From: Aliiruegeria sabulilitoris
Lineage (GTDB): Bacteria > Pseudomonadota > Alphaproteobacteria > Rhodobacterales > Rhodobacteraceae
DNA: 64,000 nt
Reading direction: 5' to 3'
Assembly: GCF_001558155.1 (NCBI RefSeq)
Contig: NZ_LOAS01000009.1
Span: 62,001-126,000 of the forward strand
Shown: positions 18,931-30,812 of the stretch, piece by piece
How the letters are laid out: each line of letters begins with the position of its first letter
How positions within the stretch are numbered: position 1 is the first letter of the stretch
Made by a program: the position numbers and the translations under genes
The notes under the pieces: model-generated
The model's database searches: none
What the model saw: the letters and a program-made list of their open reading frames with translations, nothing else
What the model was told of the DNA's origin: nothing

Positions 18931-20379
18931 TCAGAAGTTCGAACGGAAACCGAAATTCAACCCCGTCTCCACCGTGTCATAGCGGTCATCCGTAGAACGG
19001 GTTTCGGAATGGCGCAGAGTGACTGTGGGCGAGAAGCCGTAATACTCCACCTTGTCGAAGAAAAGCTGCACACCGACGGAGGTGCGCAAGTCCTCGCGTT
19101 CCTTTTCGGTCATGATGATGAAGATGTCGGTGGTGTCGACCGTCGGGAAATTCTCGTAGAGCCGATGCTCGATATCGGCCTCCAGTGTGACGCGTGCCGA
19201 GCCGATGGGCTTGGGCAATGTGTAGCCGACCCCGCCCATGACGCGCCGATAGTCGAGCGAGCCGGTGTCGGAATCGCTGTCTCGTATGCCGAAATTCAGC
19301 CGCATCCCGCCGCCATTGTCGAATTCATGCAGCAGGGTAGCGCTTGCGTGCAACGAGCGTTGTTCGGCATCGTCGGTGACGCGATGAAACTGCTCGCCAC
19401 CGGCTTCCAGCCGCAGGGCGGTGCTTTTGCCCAGCAGGAAGGCGCGGGCGATCGCGGTGCGCGTGTAGCGGGAGTAGTCTTCCAGCCCGTACCAGCCGCG
19501 CCCGGCCAGCAGCGAAAATTCCAGCGGCGTGTTCCAGCCTTCGGGACGCCATTTGTGCCGCAGTCCGACCGCGACGGAGCTATAGGCGAAATCGTCGCCC
19601 TCGGCATCGGGCGCCTGTTCCTGCGACTCGTCCGAGAGCAGATAGCTCTGGTGATACAGGTGCAGGCCAAGCTCGGTCTGGTGGTTGCGGCTTTCTGAAA
19701 AACGGTACCGCGTGGTCAGGCCGCCGGAATAGGACAGCCCCGACAGCGCCCTGGCCGTGCCGCCCAGAACGATTCCTTGCAGGCCGCCATAGCTGATCGT
19801 GTCATGAACACTACCGCCATTGACGTTGGAGGTGGGGGCGATGGAAAAACTGAGATTGGTGTTCCAGCGATTACGGGCCCGCACATAGCGGAAATCCTGA
19901 ATGGCGCGGGCGCGGGCCTCTTCGTTGGGCGCGTGCTGACCGGCCATGCGCAGCCAGAGCTGGGCGCGGGTCCTGGCCCCGAGCGAGGACAGCGCCTGTG
20001 CGCGGGCGAGCGAGGTGGAATAGATCTCGACATCGCTCTCGGCGAGCTGATGCGCCGCGCGCGCTGCGTCCAATGCTTCACGGTATTTCCCAAGATCGCG
20101 CAATGCGCGGGATTTCAGAACCAGCGCTTCGACATCCTCGGGGTCGCGTTGCAGCAGGGCTTCGGCCAGTTGCAGCGCCTGTTGGGGATTGTTTTGCTCG
20201 ATCGAGAGGGCCGCCGTGGCCCGCATAGCATCCGGATCGAGTGTAAAGCTTTCCGCAAGCGCAGTAATGGCGCTTCCCAAGGAGAGGGAAACGCCAAGCG
20301 CTAGCCCGAGCAATGCTCGGTTCCGGCGGATTGGCCCATTGCGGGCCTTATCGGTAGAGGATGAAACCACCGGTCTCAC
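18931..20379 (-). CDS. Slam-type outer-membrane translocon for surface lipoproteins (type XI secretion, DUF560)
   Basis: A 482-residue secreted protein with signal peptide ending near ALA-ESF (about 42). A TPR-like helical region spans about 45-165 (ALSIEQNNPQQALQLAEALL; DVEALVLKSRALRDLGKYRE). A barrel follows from about 172, opening with SFSIAPTSNVNGGS, the Slam SPxSNIN-like motif, and ending in GLNFGFRSNF with terminal Phe. Slam proteins move lipoproteins across the outer membrane to the cell surface. The gene begins inside the 3' end of a lipoprotein gene (32-base overlap if GTG 20379 is used; GTG 20370 is also possible), marking the likely client. Confidence 0.82.
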   Translation of the reverse strand: MRPVVSSSTDKARNGPIRRNRALLGLALGVSLSLGSAITALAESFTLDPDAMRATAALSIEQNNPQQALQLAEALLQRDPEDVEALVLKSRALRDLGKYREALDAARAAHQLAESDVEIYSTSLARAQALSSLGARTRAQLWLRMAGQHAPNEEARARAIQDFRYVRARNRWNTNLSFSIAPTSNVNGGSVHDTISYGGLQGIVLGGTARALSGLSYSGGLTTRYRFSESRNHQTELGLHLYHQSYLLSDESQEQAPDAEGDDFAYSSVAVGLRHKWRPEGWNTPLEFSLLAGRGWYGLEDYSRYTRTAIARAFLLGKSTALRLEAGGEQFHRVTDDAEQRSLHASATLLHEFDNGGGMRLNFGIRDSDSDTGSLDYRRVMGGVGYTLPKPIGSARVTLEADIEHRLYENFPTVDTTDIFIIMTEKEREDLRTSVGVQLFFDKVEYYGFSPTVTLRHSETRSTDDRYDTVETGLNFGFRSNF

Positions 20380-21331
20380 GCACGTCTACGCCAAAACGAG
20401 GATCGTTGGAGTCCACGACAATCACGCCAACCACCTCCTCGGCATTACTGCCGGAGAGAACGGCGTAGTAGTTACCGTCTTCATATTGTGTGGCAACGCC
20501 ATTCTCGTCAAAGGTATTGGAACCGAGAGTACCGGCAATTTCGCCGTTTTCCTGGGTTACGCCCGGACCAACGTCGAAGACGAGTGTCGGAAGCGCAGTT
20601 GCCCCATTGCCCATCGCGTCAAGGATATTGTTGGTGACGTCGTTGCCGGCGGTGTCATAGACACGCCGGTTGAAAACATAGCCCTTAACGGCATCGCCAT
20701 CATCGAAATCTTCGAAATCAATCGACATGTTCATGTCGCCGGTGACATATTCGATGCCGCCACGACCGCTGAAATCCCTCAGGCCGGCGTAGTCGCCCGA
20801 ATAGGCGGCCTGACCCGTCGTGGGCAGGGTGACGGAGCCGTTGCGGGCATAAACGAACCCGCCGAAACCGTAATCGATATAGCCACCTGTGCGGACGATG
20901 GCGAAGTTGGTCTGGCCGCTGGTGGAGACACCATAGACAGCCTTGTAATCCGCGATCTGGTTGATCGGCGCGCCAGTAATGGAGTCGTAGAAGGTATCTG
21001 TCGCCTCATAGACAGCGAAGGGGCCGAGTGAGGCCACCTGATCGTCGCGCGTGTAGACGTTGGCGCCGTCGAAGCCGAGATTGTTTACCGTGAAAGTGTC
21101 GGTCGCGGCATCGTAGCTGATGTCGCTCGCGTAACCGTTCCCGCTGCCATCCTGCTCCTCGTAGCGGGTGATCGGATCACTCGCTGTCGCGTCATCGGTG
21201 CCGTCGGGGAGTTCGGTCTCTGTATCGTCTTCGTCCGTTCCCGGATTGTTGACCGGGTTGGTGCCATCGCCGCCTCCGCATGCCGCAAGCATGCCAAGCA
21301 GCGCCATGAGTAGCGCCAGCTTCTGGATCAT
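20348..21331 (-). CDS. TbpB-like surface lipoprotein, likely Slam client
   Basis: A 327-residue lipoprotein: MIQKLALLMALLGMLAAC with lipidated Cys18, then a Gly- and acid-rich linker (about 19-60). The C-terminal half has the look of the TbpB/factor-H-binding small barrel: GQAAYSGDYAGL, a Gly-rich strand, MSIDFEDFDDGDAVKGYVFN, and a late GEIAGTLGSNTF block. Such barrels are the classical Slam substrates. No TonB receptor lies nearby, so iron-protein binding is not indicated; the ligand is unknown. ATG 21331 places the lipobox at a normal distance; GAGGCAGAG lies upstream. The foreign-looking low-complexity linker is typical of the class. Confidence 0.75.
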   Translation of the reverse strand: MIQKLALLMALLGMLAACGGGDGTNPVNNPGTDEDDTETELPDGTDDATASDPITRYEEQDGSGNGYASDISYDAATDTFTVNNLGFDGANVYTRDDQVASLGPFAVYEATDTFYDSITGAPINQIADYKAVYGVSTSGQTNFAIVRTGGYIDYGFGGFVYARNGSVTLPTTGQAAYSGDYAGLRDFSGRGGIEYVTGDMNMSIDFEDFDDGDAVKGYVFNRRVYDTAGNDVTNNILDAMGNGATALPTLVFDVGPGVTQENGEIAGTLGSNTFDENGVATQYEDGNYYAVLSGSNAEEVVGVIVVDSNDPRFGVDVRETGGFILYR

Positions 21332-21467
21332 TGAACTGCTCTGCCTCGATATTTTTATTTGGGTCGAATGTGCAGAACTGGTGGACTCGCTGTCAACCGA
21401 CAATGCAGGCGGGAATCGTCAAAGCCTTATGCTGTGACTCATATGCTTATTCCGCGGGGGATCCGGC

Positions 21468-21941
21468 TTACCGGAGATATTCGTGTAGAACGCAGCGCGG
21501 ATTTGCCGTCCGTAGAAGCGATTGCGGCTGTTGGCACCAGTCCTCTGGATCGAATGGAGGGAAATAGGCATCCGCCTCCGCGATCTCCAGATCGACTTCG
21601 GTCACGAGCAGTCGGTCGGCTCGTGGCAGCAGATTGCGATAGATCGCTTCGCCGCCAATACCATAGATGCGCCGGTAGCCGGAATGCAGCGCGAATTCCA
21701 GCGCGGCTTCGGGTGTGGCGAACACATGTTCGGCCAATTCAGTGTTGGAAGATACGACACAGTTCAGCCGCCCCTTGAGCGGTTTCACGGGCAGGCTTTC
21801 CCAGGTGCGCCGCCCCATGATGAGCGCGCCGCCCATGGTTTCGCGCTGAAAGGCTGCGAGGTCTTCGGGGGCGTGCCAGGGAATGGTGTTCCCCTTGCCG
21901 ATGGCGCCGTTGCGGGCGCGGGCCACGATCAGGCTAAGCAT
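21468..21941 (-). CDS. folA: Dihydrofolate reductase
   Basis: A 157-residue DHFR reducing dihydrofolate to tetrahydrofolate with NADPH. Motifs: IVARARNGAIGKGNTIPWH with the substrate Trp22 region, LIMGRRTWESLP, and YGIGGEAIYRNLL near the cofactor site, followed by VTEVDLEIAEADAYFP. ATG 21941 follows the thyA stop by two bases (TGATCATG), so it is translated with thyA, the enzyme that makes its substrate. Confidence 0.96.
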   Translation of the reverse strand: MLSLIVARARNGAIGKGNTIPWHAPEDLAAFQRETMGGALIMGRRTWESLPVKPLKGRLNCVVSSNTELAEHVFATPEAALEFALHSGYRRIYGIGGEAIYRNLLPRADRLLVTEVDLEIAEADAYFPPFDPEDWCQQPQSLLRTANPRCVLHEYLR

Positions 21942-21943
21942 GA

Positions 21944-22777
21944 TCAGACCGCCACCGGGGCCTTGATGCCCGGATCGGGATTGTAGCCGAGGATCTCGAA
22001 ATCCTCGTAGCGGAAGTCGAAAAGCGAGGGCACGTCGCGGGCGAGGCGCAGTTGGGGCAGGGGCTTGGGCGTTCGGGCGAGCTGGGTCTGCACCTGGTCC
22101 ATGTGGTTGGAATAGATATGCGCGTCGCCGATGGAGTGAACGAAATCGCCCGGCTCGTATCCGGTGACGTGGGCCAGCATGACCAGCAGCAGCGCGTAGG
22201 AGGCGATGTTGAACGGCACGCCGAGGAACATGTCCGCCGAGCGCTGGTAGAGCTGCAGGTGCAGCTTGCCGTTCAGCACCCGGACCTGCCAGAGCGTGTG
22301 GCAGGGGGGCAGCGCCATGTCGGGCACGTCCGCCGGGTTCCAGGCGGAGACGATCAAGCGGCGCGAGTCCGGAGTCCTGCGGATGGCGTCGACCAGATCG
22401 ACGATCTGATCGACCTCGCCGGCGTGAAACAGCGGGCGGCCGTCGGTCTCGGATCCGGTCGGTTCCAGTTTCGGAAAATGCCGCCATTGATGCCCGTAGA
22501 CGGGGCCGAGATCGCCATTCTCATCGGCCCACTCATTCCAGATCGAAACGCCGTTCTCCTTGAGGTAGGCGATATTGGTGTCGCCCGAGAGGAACCAGAG
22601 CAGCTCGTGGATGATCGAGCGCAGATGTAGCTTTTTCGTTGTGACGAGCGGGAAGCCATCGGCGAGCGGGTAACGGCACTGCAATCCGAAATGGGAAATC
22701 GTGCCGGTGCCGGTCCGGTCGGTGGATTCGTGGCCGTGTTCGAGGATAGTGCGCAGGGCGTCGTGATACTGCTGCAT
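21944..22777 (-). CDS. thyA: Thymidylate synthase
   Basis: A 277-residue ThyA converting dUMP to dTMP using methylene-tetrahydrofolate. The catalytic Cys159 is in [10 protein letters not shown], the folate/dUMP segment is [22 protein letters not shown], and the phosphate-binding Arg region is [12 protein letters not shown]. Length and order are standard. It is the first gene of the thyA-folA pair. Confidence 0.97.
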   Translation of the reverse strand: MQQYHDALRTILEHGHESTDRTGTGTISHFGLQCRYPLADGFPLVTTKKLHLRSIIHELLWFLSGDTNIAYLKENGVSIWNEWADENGDLGPVYGHQWRHFPKLEPTGSETDGRPLFHAGEVDQIVDLVDAIRRTPDSRRLIVSAWNPADVPDMALPPCHTLWQVRVLNGKLHLQLYQRSADMFLGVPFNIASYALLLVMLAHVTGYEPGDFVHSIGDAHIYSNHMDQVQTQLARTPKPLPQLRLARDVPSLFDFRYEDFEILGYNPDPGIKAPVAV

Positions 22778-22809
22778 GGGGCTTCCCTGTCATTGCTCCG
22801 GGCGTGGCA

Positions 22810-24969
<2,160 letters not shown>

Positions 24970-25169
24970 GAACATTCCCCTTTGTCGGCTGAGCTTTTAG
25001 GGCCTGTTGCGCAAAAGGGGAAGAGGGGCGGACCATGCGGTTGAATTGCGCGGGCGGGATGCGGGTGGCACGCTCGGGGCATTTTCAAAATCAAGGCCAC
25101 GCGAGGGTGGCGACAGGCCCTATGCGCTTGTCGCCACCGCAACTTGAAAAAAGAAGGCCAACGCCCGGA

Positions 25170-25970
25170 TCAGCCGTCGATCTGGGCGCCCATGGCGGCG
25201 AGCGATTTTTGGTAGACGGAGGCCGCGTTCCACTGCTTCAGCACGTTGAAATTGTAGCTGCCCGGCTGGTAGCTCTGGCCGGGTTTCCAGCCCTTCTGGC
25301 GTAAGTAGTTCGCGGTGGAGGCAAGGGCATCGGCTTGGTTGTTGAGGTCGATGCGGCCGTCCCCATTGCCGTCACGGCCATAGCGATAGGCGTTGCCCGG
25401 CAGGAATTGCGTGTGTCCCAACTCACCATGCTTGGCCCCGATCGCATTGGGCGACATCATTCCCCTGTCGATCATCATGAGCGCGCCGATCAGGTGCGGA
25501 CGAAAGAAATCAGGCCGGCGGCAATCGTAGGCGAGGGTCGCCGTCGCGCTCAGCACGTTGGAATCGCCCATGAAACGGCCGAATCCGGTCTCCATGCCGT
25601 GGATTGCGATTATAACACCAGCAGGCACGCCATATGCGTTTTCAAGAGAGGCGTAGAAACTGGCGCTCTGTGCTTTGCGCTTGCGGCCCTGCGAGGCGAT
25701 CACGTTGCACCCGCGCACCTGGCAGAATTTCTCGTAGCTGTATTTGAAGCTCTTCTGATTCCGGTCGGCGTTGATCGTGCCCTGGGCGTAGCGGGTTTGA
25801 GAAAACGCAGAGAGCCCGCGCTTGCCGACGCCTTCGCTGGCCGCTTCCTTGGCGAAAGCCTGCTTCCAGGCTTCGAAACCTCCCGACGAGTTGCCGCATT
25901 GTGCAGCAAGGCCCGGGCCCGCAAGGCCGATCATGGCAATGGCGGAAAAGACAAGGTTGCGCATAAGCAT
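25170..25970 (-). CDS. Lytic murein transglycosylase (MltB type, GH103)
   Basis: A 266-residue secreted enzyme with signal peptide MLMRNLVFSAIAMIGLAGPGLAA. The catalytic block is IAIHGMETGFGRFMG with Glu127, and the GH103 segment HGELGHTQFLPGNAYRYG is present. It cuts the MurNAc-GlcNAc bond with anhydro-MurNAc formation. The first residue of the WGxETxFG motif is His here rather than Trp. GAGGATT precedes ATG 25970. No peptidoglycan-binding repeat is present, so it is a short member. Confidence 0.9.
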   Translation of the reverse strand: MLMRNLVFSAIAMIGLAGPGLAAQCGNSSGGFEAWKQAFAKEAASEGVGKRGLSAFSQTRYAQGTINADRNQKSFKYSYEKFCQVRGCNVIASQGRKRKAQSASFYASLENAYGVPAGVIIAIHGMETGFGRFMGDSNVLSATATLAYDCRRPDFFRPHLIGALMMIDRGMMSPNAIGAKHGELGHTQFLPGNAYRYGRDGNGDGRIDLNNQADALASTANYLRQKGWKPGQSYQPGSYNFNVLKQWNAASVYQKSLAAMGAQIDG

Positions 25971-26293
25971 AGGAATCCTCCGATTAAATTACCTACACCT
26001 TAGCTCAAGATCCGCGGTTTCCAAATGCTGCTTTCGCCGTCAACCATCCGAAAAAAACTTCATCCCTGATCTGGAAAGGTGTTTGTAGGAGACCCGCCCG
26101 GAGCGAGTGAGACACGCAAAAAAAAAGGCCGAGAACAAGTCTCGGCCCAAGTCCAACAGGGAGGTAAAGACGAACAATCAATGTCCGTCGATACCCCAGA
26201 TTTAGGAAGCCGGGCCGACTTGGACAAGCTCAAAAATGCTGTGGGTGCGAATAGCTGTCATGTATGTGTTGCATGCGCAACGTTACCCGACCT
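25971..26293. other. Intergenic region between the transglycosylase and LysR genes
   Basis: 323 bases. It holds the transglycosylase promoter region (AT-rich around 25983-26060), a strong minus-strand terminator at 26118-26147, and a weak plus-strand open frame at 26181-26297. The minus-strand transcript just before the terminator contains TTTACCTCCCTG, an anti-Shine-Dalgarno sequence. Confidence 0.6.
26118..26147 (-). terminator. Strong terminator downstream of the LysR gene
   Basis: Read on minus: GGCCGAG, loop ACTTGTT, CTCGGCC, then nine T residues (A run 26118-26126 on plus). It lies about 150 bases past the LysR stop. Confidence 0.9.
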
Positions 26294-26297
26294 CTAG
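26181..26297 (+). CDS. Possible 38-residue Cys-containing peptide (doubtful)
   Basis: The open frame starts MSVDTPDLGSRADLDKLKNA and ends with three cysteines in NSCHVCVACATLPDL. A very good GGGAGGTAAAG lies upstream, but about 15 bases from the ATG, which is too far. Codon third positions are less GC-biased than in neighbouring genes. It overlaps the LysR 3' end on the other strand. It may be chance. Confidence 0.2.
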   Translation: MSVDTPDLGSRADLDKLKNAVGANSCHVCVACATLPDL

Positions 26298-27196
26298 TCC
26301 TCGTCGCCCTCGCTCCGGCGGCGGGACGCCTGGATTTCCTCGACGATGAAATCGCGGAAGGCAGCAATCCGCTTGGATTGGCGCAGCTCTTCAGGATAGG
26401 CAAGGAAAACGGGCACTTCAGCGCTTTCGACCTCGGGCAGAACACGCACCAGGTTCGGAGCGCTCTCGACGATGTAGTTCGGCAGGACGCCGACGCCGAG
26501 ATGGTTCTGCACGCATTGCAGCACGCCGAAATAGTTGTTCACGTTCAGGCGTGAGGTGATTCCATGGCCCAGAAGCCATTGTACCATCGCCGCGCCGGCG
26601 GCGACCTGGGTTGAGGAGGCGCCCTGGCAGATCAAGCGGTGGTTCGCCATCTCGTCCGGCGTCTCGGGCTGGCCGTGGTTGTCCACATAGGTCTGCGAAG
26701 CGTAGAGCCGCATGCGGACGGTCATCAGGCGCTTGCGGATGAGATCGGCCTGCGAGGGCTCTTTCATCCGGATGGCAACATCCGCTTCCCGCATCGGCAG
26801 GTCGAGGACCCGCTCTTCCAACATCAGGTCGATGTTGAGATCGGGGTATTTGCCGTAAAGATGTTCTAGACGTGGCGCGAGCCAGAGCGAGCCGAAACCA
26901 TGGGCCGTGGTCACGCGCAATTCGCCGAAGACCTCTTCCTCGGAATCGCGGATGCGCGCAGAGGCGGCCTCAAGGCGCTTGCTCATGCCACTGGTCGCGT
27001 CGTACAGCAGCTCGCCTTGCTCCGTCAGGATCAGGCCCCGCGCATGGCGGTGGAAGAGCGTGGTGTTCAAGCTTTCTTCGAGGGCGCGGATCTGGCGGGA
27101 GACCGCCGACTGGGACAGATGCAGCGAATCTCCGGCATGGGTGAGGCTGCCGGCGGACGCCACGGCGTGGAAGATTCTAAGCTTGTCCCAGTCCAT
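26294..27196 (-). CDS. LysR-family transcriptional regulator
   Basis: A 300-residue LTTR. The N-terminal HTH is MDWDKLRIFHAVASAGSLTH, then GDSLHLSQSAVSRQIRALEE, with LFHRHARGLILTEQG after it; the C-terminal substrate-binding domain spans about 92-290. The type resembles the GcvA-like LTTRs common in Rhodobacterales. No divergent target gene is adjacent: the next gene (27452, plus) is an acyltransferase, 255 bases away. The effector is unknown. Confidence 0.92.
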   Translation of the reverse strand: MDWDKLRIFHAVASAGSLTHAGDSLHLSQSAVSRQIRALEESLNTTLFHRHARGLILTEQGELLYDATSGMSKRLEAASARIRDSEEEVFGELRVTTAHGFGSLWLAPRLEHLYGKYPDLNIDLMLEERVLDLPMREADVAIRMKEPSQADLIRKRLMTVRMRLYASQTYVDNHGQPETPDEMANHRLICQGASSTQVAAGAAMVQWLLGHGITSRLNVNNYFGVLQCVQNHLGVGVLPNYIVESAPNLVRVLPEVESAEVPVFLAYPEELRQSKRIAAFRDFIVEEIQASRRRSEGDED

Positions 27197-27451
27197 TTTT
27201 GGTTACCCGGTTTGTTGTTTGCGCTCGTATACTTGCCGCGCCTTTTTGCATGCCCTGCGCCGAGATCATATCCCCGTTGCAAGAAAAATCCATATAGCGA
27301 CAGAATGTGTCTCATCCTGTCGCGATTCGGCACGACTGCGCGTGTTCCGGAAGCCCTGTTTCGGGCCTCCCAATCGTCGCATCCCTACCATATATGATGA
27401 CAACGCTTGGTATTCCGAGGTATTTCGCCACGAAACGAGGAGACGTAACGA

Positions 27452-28357
27452 ATGCCAGGCCGGCACGTCGCGCGCGACATAACCTATGCCAATTCCGTCC
27501 GGTCGCGAGGCGGACGGGCCTTGGTGCGGGTTCTGGAGAACGCAACGGGGCGGATCGGGTTGATCAAGCGCGCCGAGGGCTACGAACACGATATCGCCGC
27601 GGGCAAGGATTTCTGGGGCGTCATGGTCGCGCGTTACGGGCTGAGCCTTGATGTGGTCGGTGGGAGCCTCTCGAATCTACCCGCCGAGGGGCCGCTGGTC
27701 GTGATTGCAAACCACCCCTATGGCATTCTCGACGGGCTGATGATGGGGCATATCCTGTCCATCGTGCGCGGCGATTTCCGGATTCTGGCCAATAACGTGT
27801 TTCGAAAGGCGGAAGACCTGAACAAGGTGATCCTGCCGATCTCCTTCGAGGAGACCAAAGAGGCCATGCGCGAAAACCTCCTCACCCGGAAGACGGCGTT
27901 GAGTTATCTCGACAGCGGCGGTGCGATCGGCGTTTTCCCGGGGGGGACGGTATCGACTTCGGCGAAGTTCTACACCCGCCCGATGGATCCTGGCTGGCGA
28001 AGTTTCACCGCAAGGATGGTCGCGAAATCGAATGCGACCGTGGTGCCGATCTTCTTCGAGGGCCATAACAGCCGCCTGTTCCAGTTTGCCAGTCATCTGC
28101 ATTCGACCCTGCGCCTTGCGCTCCTGCTCAAGGAGTTCAAGAAACGGATGGATGAGCCGGTGCGGGTTGTGATCGGCAACCCGATCGATCAGGAACGTCT
28201 GGCGGAAAAAGCCGGAGATTCGCGGGCGATGATGGATTTCCTGCGTGCTGAAACCTACGCGCTTTCCCCAAGACCCTTGAAATCGCTCGATTACGGTTTC
28301 GAGTTCGACGAGAAATATCGCGACGAAAAAGGCGAGAAAGGGCATCGGGTGTACTGA
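27452..28357 (+). CDS. PlsC-like lysophospholipid acyltransferase family protein
   Basis: A 301-residue LPLAT-superfamily protein. The catalytic motif is [16 protein letters not shown] (H-X5-D) at about 85-100, and [11 protein letters not shown] at about 164-174 is the second block; the C-terminus carries a charged [11 protein letters not shown] tail. GAGGAGACG lies upstream of ATG 27452. Its stop overlaps the murI start (TGATG), so it is cotranscribed with glutamate racemase, possibly an envelope-biogenesis unit. It is paralogous in motif to 3639-4514. The acyl acceptor is not known. Confidence 0.82.
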   Translation: MPGRHVARDITYANSVRSRGGRALVRVLENATGRIGLIKRAEGYEHDIAAGKDFWGVMVARYGLSLDVVGGSLSNLPAEGPLVVIANHPYGILDGLMMGHILSIVRGDFRILANNVFRKAEDLNKVILPISFEETKEAMRENLLTRKTALSYLDSGGAIGVFPGGTVSTSAKFYTRPMDPGWRSFTARMVAKSNATVVPIFFEGHNSRLFQFASHLHSTLRLALLLKEFKKRMDEPVRVVIGNPIDQERLAEKAGDSRAMMDFLRAETYALSPRPLKSLDYGFEFDEKYRDEKGEKGHRVY

Positions 28358-29169
28358 TGGCAGTTGGAATTTTCGACAGCGGCCTAGGCGGATTGACGGT
28401 TCTGGAAGCGGTGAGCAAGCGTCTGCCGGATGTTCCCTTCGTCTATTTCGGAGACAATGCGCATGCGCCCTACGGGGTGCGGGACGCCGAAGACGTCTAT
28501 CAGCTGACCACGTCGGCGGTGGCGCGGATGTGGGAGGAGGGGTGCGACCTTGTCATCCTGGCCTGCAATACGGCTTCGGCCGCGGCACTTCGGCGGATGC
28601 AGGAAAGCTGGGTGCCGACCAACAAGCGCGTGCTCGGCGTGTTCGTGCCACTGATCGAGGCGATGACGGAGCGGCAATGGGGCGACAACTCCCCGCCGCG
28701 CGAAGTGGCCGTTCAGCATGTTGCTCTGTTCGCGACGCCGGCGACGGTGTCCAGCCGGGCCTTCCAGCGCGAACTTGCCTTTCGGGCGATCGGTGTAGAT
28801 GTGGAAGCGCAGGCCTGCGGTGGCGTCGTGGACGCGATCGAAGACGGCGACCTTATCCTTGCCGAAGCGCTGGTGCGCAGCCATGTGGATGCGCTCAAAC
28901 GCAAGATGCCGCATCCCGAGGCCGCGATTCTCGGCTGCACCCACTATCCGCTGATGGAAGAAATCTTTGCCGATGCGCTCGGGCCGGAGGTGAAGGTCTA
29001 CTCGCAGGCCAATCTCGTCGCCGAGAGCCTTGCCGACTATCTCGGACGTCACCCCAAGATGGTTGGGGAGGGGCAGAATTCCGTTTTCCTGACGACTGGA
29101 AATCCACGCGTGGTCTCGAACCGTGCCACGCAATTCCTGCGACGAAAGATCGAGTTTGTCTCCGCGTGA
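28357..29169 (+). CDS. murI: Glutamate racemase
   Basis: A 270-residue enzyme that supplies D-glutamate for peptidoglycan. The two-cysteine racemase site is present: [13 protein letters not shown] with the N-terminal Asp and Ser, [14 protein letters not shown] with the first catalytic Cys, and [13 protein letters not shown] with the second. The ATG lies one base into the TGA of the acyltransferase gene. Confidence 0.95.
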   Translation: MAVGIFDSGLGGLTVLEAVSKRLPDVPFVYFGDNAHAPYGVRDAEDVYQLTTSAVARMWEEGCDLVILACNTASAAALRRMQESWVPTNKRVLGVFVPLIEAMTERQWGDNSPPREVAVQHVALFATPATVSSRAFQRELAFRAIGVDVEAQACGGVVDAIEDGDLILAEALVRSHVDALKRKMPHPEAAILGCTHYPLMEEIFADALGPEVKVYSQANLVAESLADYLGRHPKMVGEGQNSVFLTTGNPRVVSNRATQFLRRKIEFVSA

Positions 29170-29228
29170 TTGCGGGGCGCCTGAAATCTCGCTAAACCTG
29201 CAGCCTTACTCAACTCCCAGGTCCCGAC

Positions 29229-30257
29229 ATGACCCATAAAACCGCTATTCTTGGGGCGTCCGGCTATACCGGCGCCGAACTCGTCCGCCTGATTGCAACC
29301 CATCCGGGGTTGGAAATCGCAGCCCTGTCCGCCGACCGAAAGGCGGGGATGGAAATGTCGGAGGTGTATCCGCATCTGCGCCACATGAAACTGCCGGTGC
29401 TGAAGCGGATCGAGGAGCTGGATTTTTCCGAGATCGATATCTGCTTCTGTGCCCTGCCGCACGCCACAAGCCAGGCGGTGATCGCAACGCTGCCTGCGGG
29501 CGTGAAGATCGTGGATCTGAGCGCGGATTTCCGTCTGCGGGATCTCGATGTTTACGAGAAATGGTACGGCAAGCCGCATTCGGCGCCGGAGCTACAGAAA
29601 GAGGCCGTGTATGGCCTGACCGAGTTTTACCGCGAGGAGATCCGGAGCGCGCGGCTCATCGCCGGAACGGGCTGCAACGCTGCGGCCGGGCAGTTTTCGC
29701 TGATCCCCGCGATCAAGGCCGGCGTGATCGACCTCGATGAGATCATCATCGACATGAAGGTGGGCGTGAGCGGCGCGGGGCGCTCTCTCAAGGAGAACCT
29801 GCTCCAGGCCGAGTTGGGCGAGAACTGGTACGCTTATGGCATGGGGGGCAAGCACCGCCATCTGGGCGAGTTCGACCAGGAGTTCTCAAAGGCCGCCGGT
29901 CGTCCGGTCGAGGTGCAGTTCACGCCGACGCTGGTTCCTGCGAGCCGCGGCATTCTGGCGGCGAGCTACGTGCGCGGAGACGCGGCCGAGATCCATGCGG
30001 CGCTGCAGGCGGCCTATGCCGACGAGCCCTTTATATGCGTGCTGCCTTTCGGGCAGGTGCCGGCGACAAAGCATGTGCGGGCGACCAATTTCGTGCATAT
30101 TGGCGTGGTGCAGGAGCGCAAGGCGGGCCGGGCGACGATCTATACCGTTCTTGACAACCTGACCAAGGGTTCGGCTGGACAAGCGCTGCAGAACGCCAAT
30201 CTTATGTTGGGACATGAGGAGACCGAGGGCTTGATGCTTTCACCGGTCTATCCGTAA
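29229..30257 (+). CDS. argC: N-acetyl-gamma-glutamyl-phosphate reductase
   Basis: A 342-residue ArgC, third step of arginine synthesis (NADPH-dependent reduction to the semialdehyde). The nucleotide-binding start is [19 protein letters not shown], and the catalytic Cys lies in [19 protein letters not shown]. The later [14 protein letters not shown] and [13 protein letters not shown] are family segments. It starts 59 bases after murI. Confidence 0.96.
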   Translation: MTHKTAILGASGYTGAELVRLIATHPGLEIAALSADRKAGMEMSEVYPHLRHMKLPVLKRIEELDFSEIDICFCALPHATSQAVIATLPAGVKIVDLSADFRLRDLDVYEKWYGKPHSAPELQKEAVYGLTEFYREEIRSARLIAGTGCNAAAGQFSLIPAIKAGVIDLDEIIIDMKVGVSGAGRSLKENLLQAELGENWYAYGMGGKHRHLGEFDQEFSKAAGRPVEVQFTPTLVPASRGILAASYVRGDAAEIHAALQAAYADEPFICVLPFGQVPATKHVRATNFVHIGVVQERKAGRATIYTVLDNLTKGSAGQALQNANLMLGHEETEGLMLSPVYP

Positions 30258-30290
30258 AATCAGGCGTTATTCTGGGGAGGAAACGCGACG

Positions 30291-30752
30291 ATGGCTGGCA
30301 TGAAAGGCCTGAAAAAGAAGAGACGGGTACAGATCATCCTGCTGGCGTTCTTGGCGCTGGCGGGAAGCACTGCCTTGATCGGCTACGCGATGCGGGACGG
30401 GATCAACTATTTCCGCGCGCCGTCCGATGTGGTGGATGCGCCGCCCGAAGCGCGCGAGACCTTCCGGATTGGCGGGCTTGTCGAAGAGGGCACGCTCATT
30501 CGCGGTGAAGGCGAGACCATCACCTTCAGCGTGACCGATGGGGGGGCTTCGGTGCCGGTTTCCTATACCGGCGTGCTTCCGGACCTGTTCAATGAAGGGC
30601 AAGGGATGATCGGTACGGGCAACCTTGTGGACGGCGTGTTCGTGGCCAGCGAGATCCTGGCCCGCCATGACGAAACCTACATGCCCAAGGAAGTGGTGGA
30701 TGCGTTGAAGGAGCAGGGTGTCTACCAGGAGACGCAAGAAGGCGGCAGCTGA
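30291..30752 (+). CDS. ccmE: Cytochrome c maturation haem chaperone CcmE
   Basis: A 153-residue periplasmic haem chaperone of system I cytochrome c biogenesis. It has one N-terminal membrane anchor (about 13-33), an OB-fold domain, and the haem-binding motif LARHDETYMPKEV with covalent haem ligand His126. GGGGAGGAAACG precedes ATG 30291. The rest of the ccm system is elsewhere. System I supports the expectation that the CXXCH motifs at 55329-56666 can be haem-loaded. Confidence 0.97.
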   Translation: MAGMKGLKKKRRVQIILLAFLALAGSTALIGYAMRDGINYFRAPSDVVDAPPEARETFRIGGLVEEGTLIRGEGETITFSVTDGGASVPVSYTGVLPDLFNEGQGMIGTGNLVDGVFVASEILARHDETYMPKEVVDALKEQGVYQETQEGGS

Positions 30753-30777
30753 ACCGACACGCGAACTGAGTTGATGA

Positions 30778-30811
30778 GGCCGCGTATCTGATTTGATACG
30801 CGGCCTTTTTT
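30778..30811 (+). terminator. Rho-independent terminator after ccmE
   Basis: An 11-bp perfect stem GGCCGCGTATC/GATACGCGGCC with loop TGATTT, followed by six T. It separates ccmE from the convergent lrgB. Confidence 0.95.
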
Positions 30812-30812
30812 G

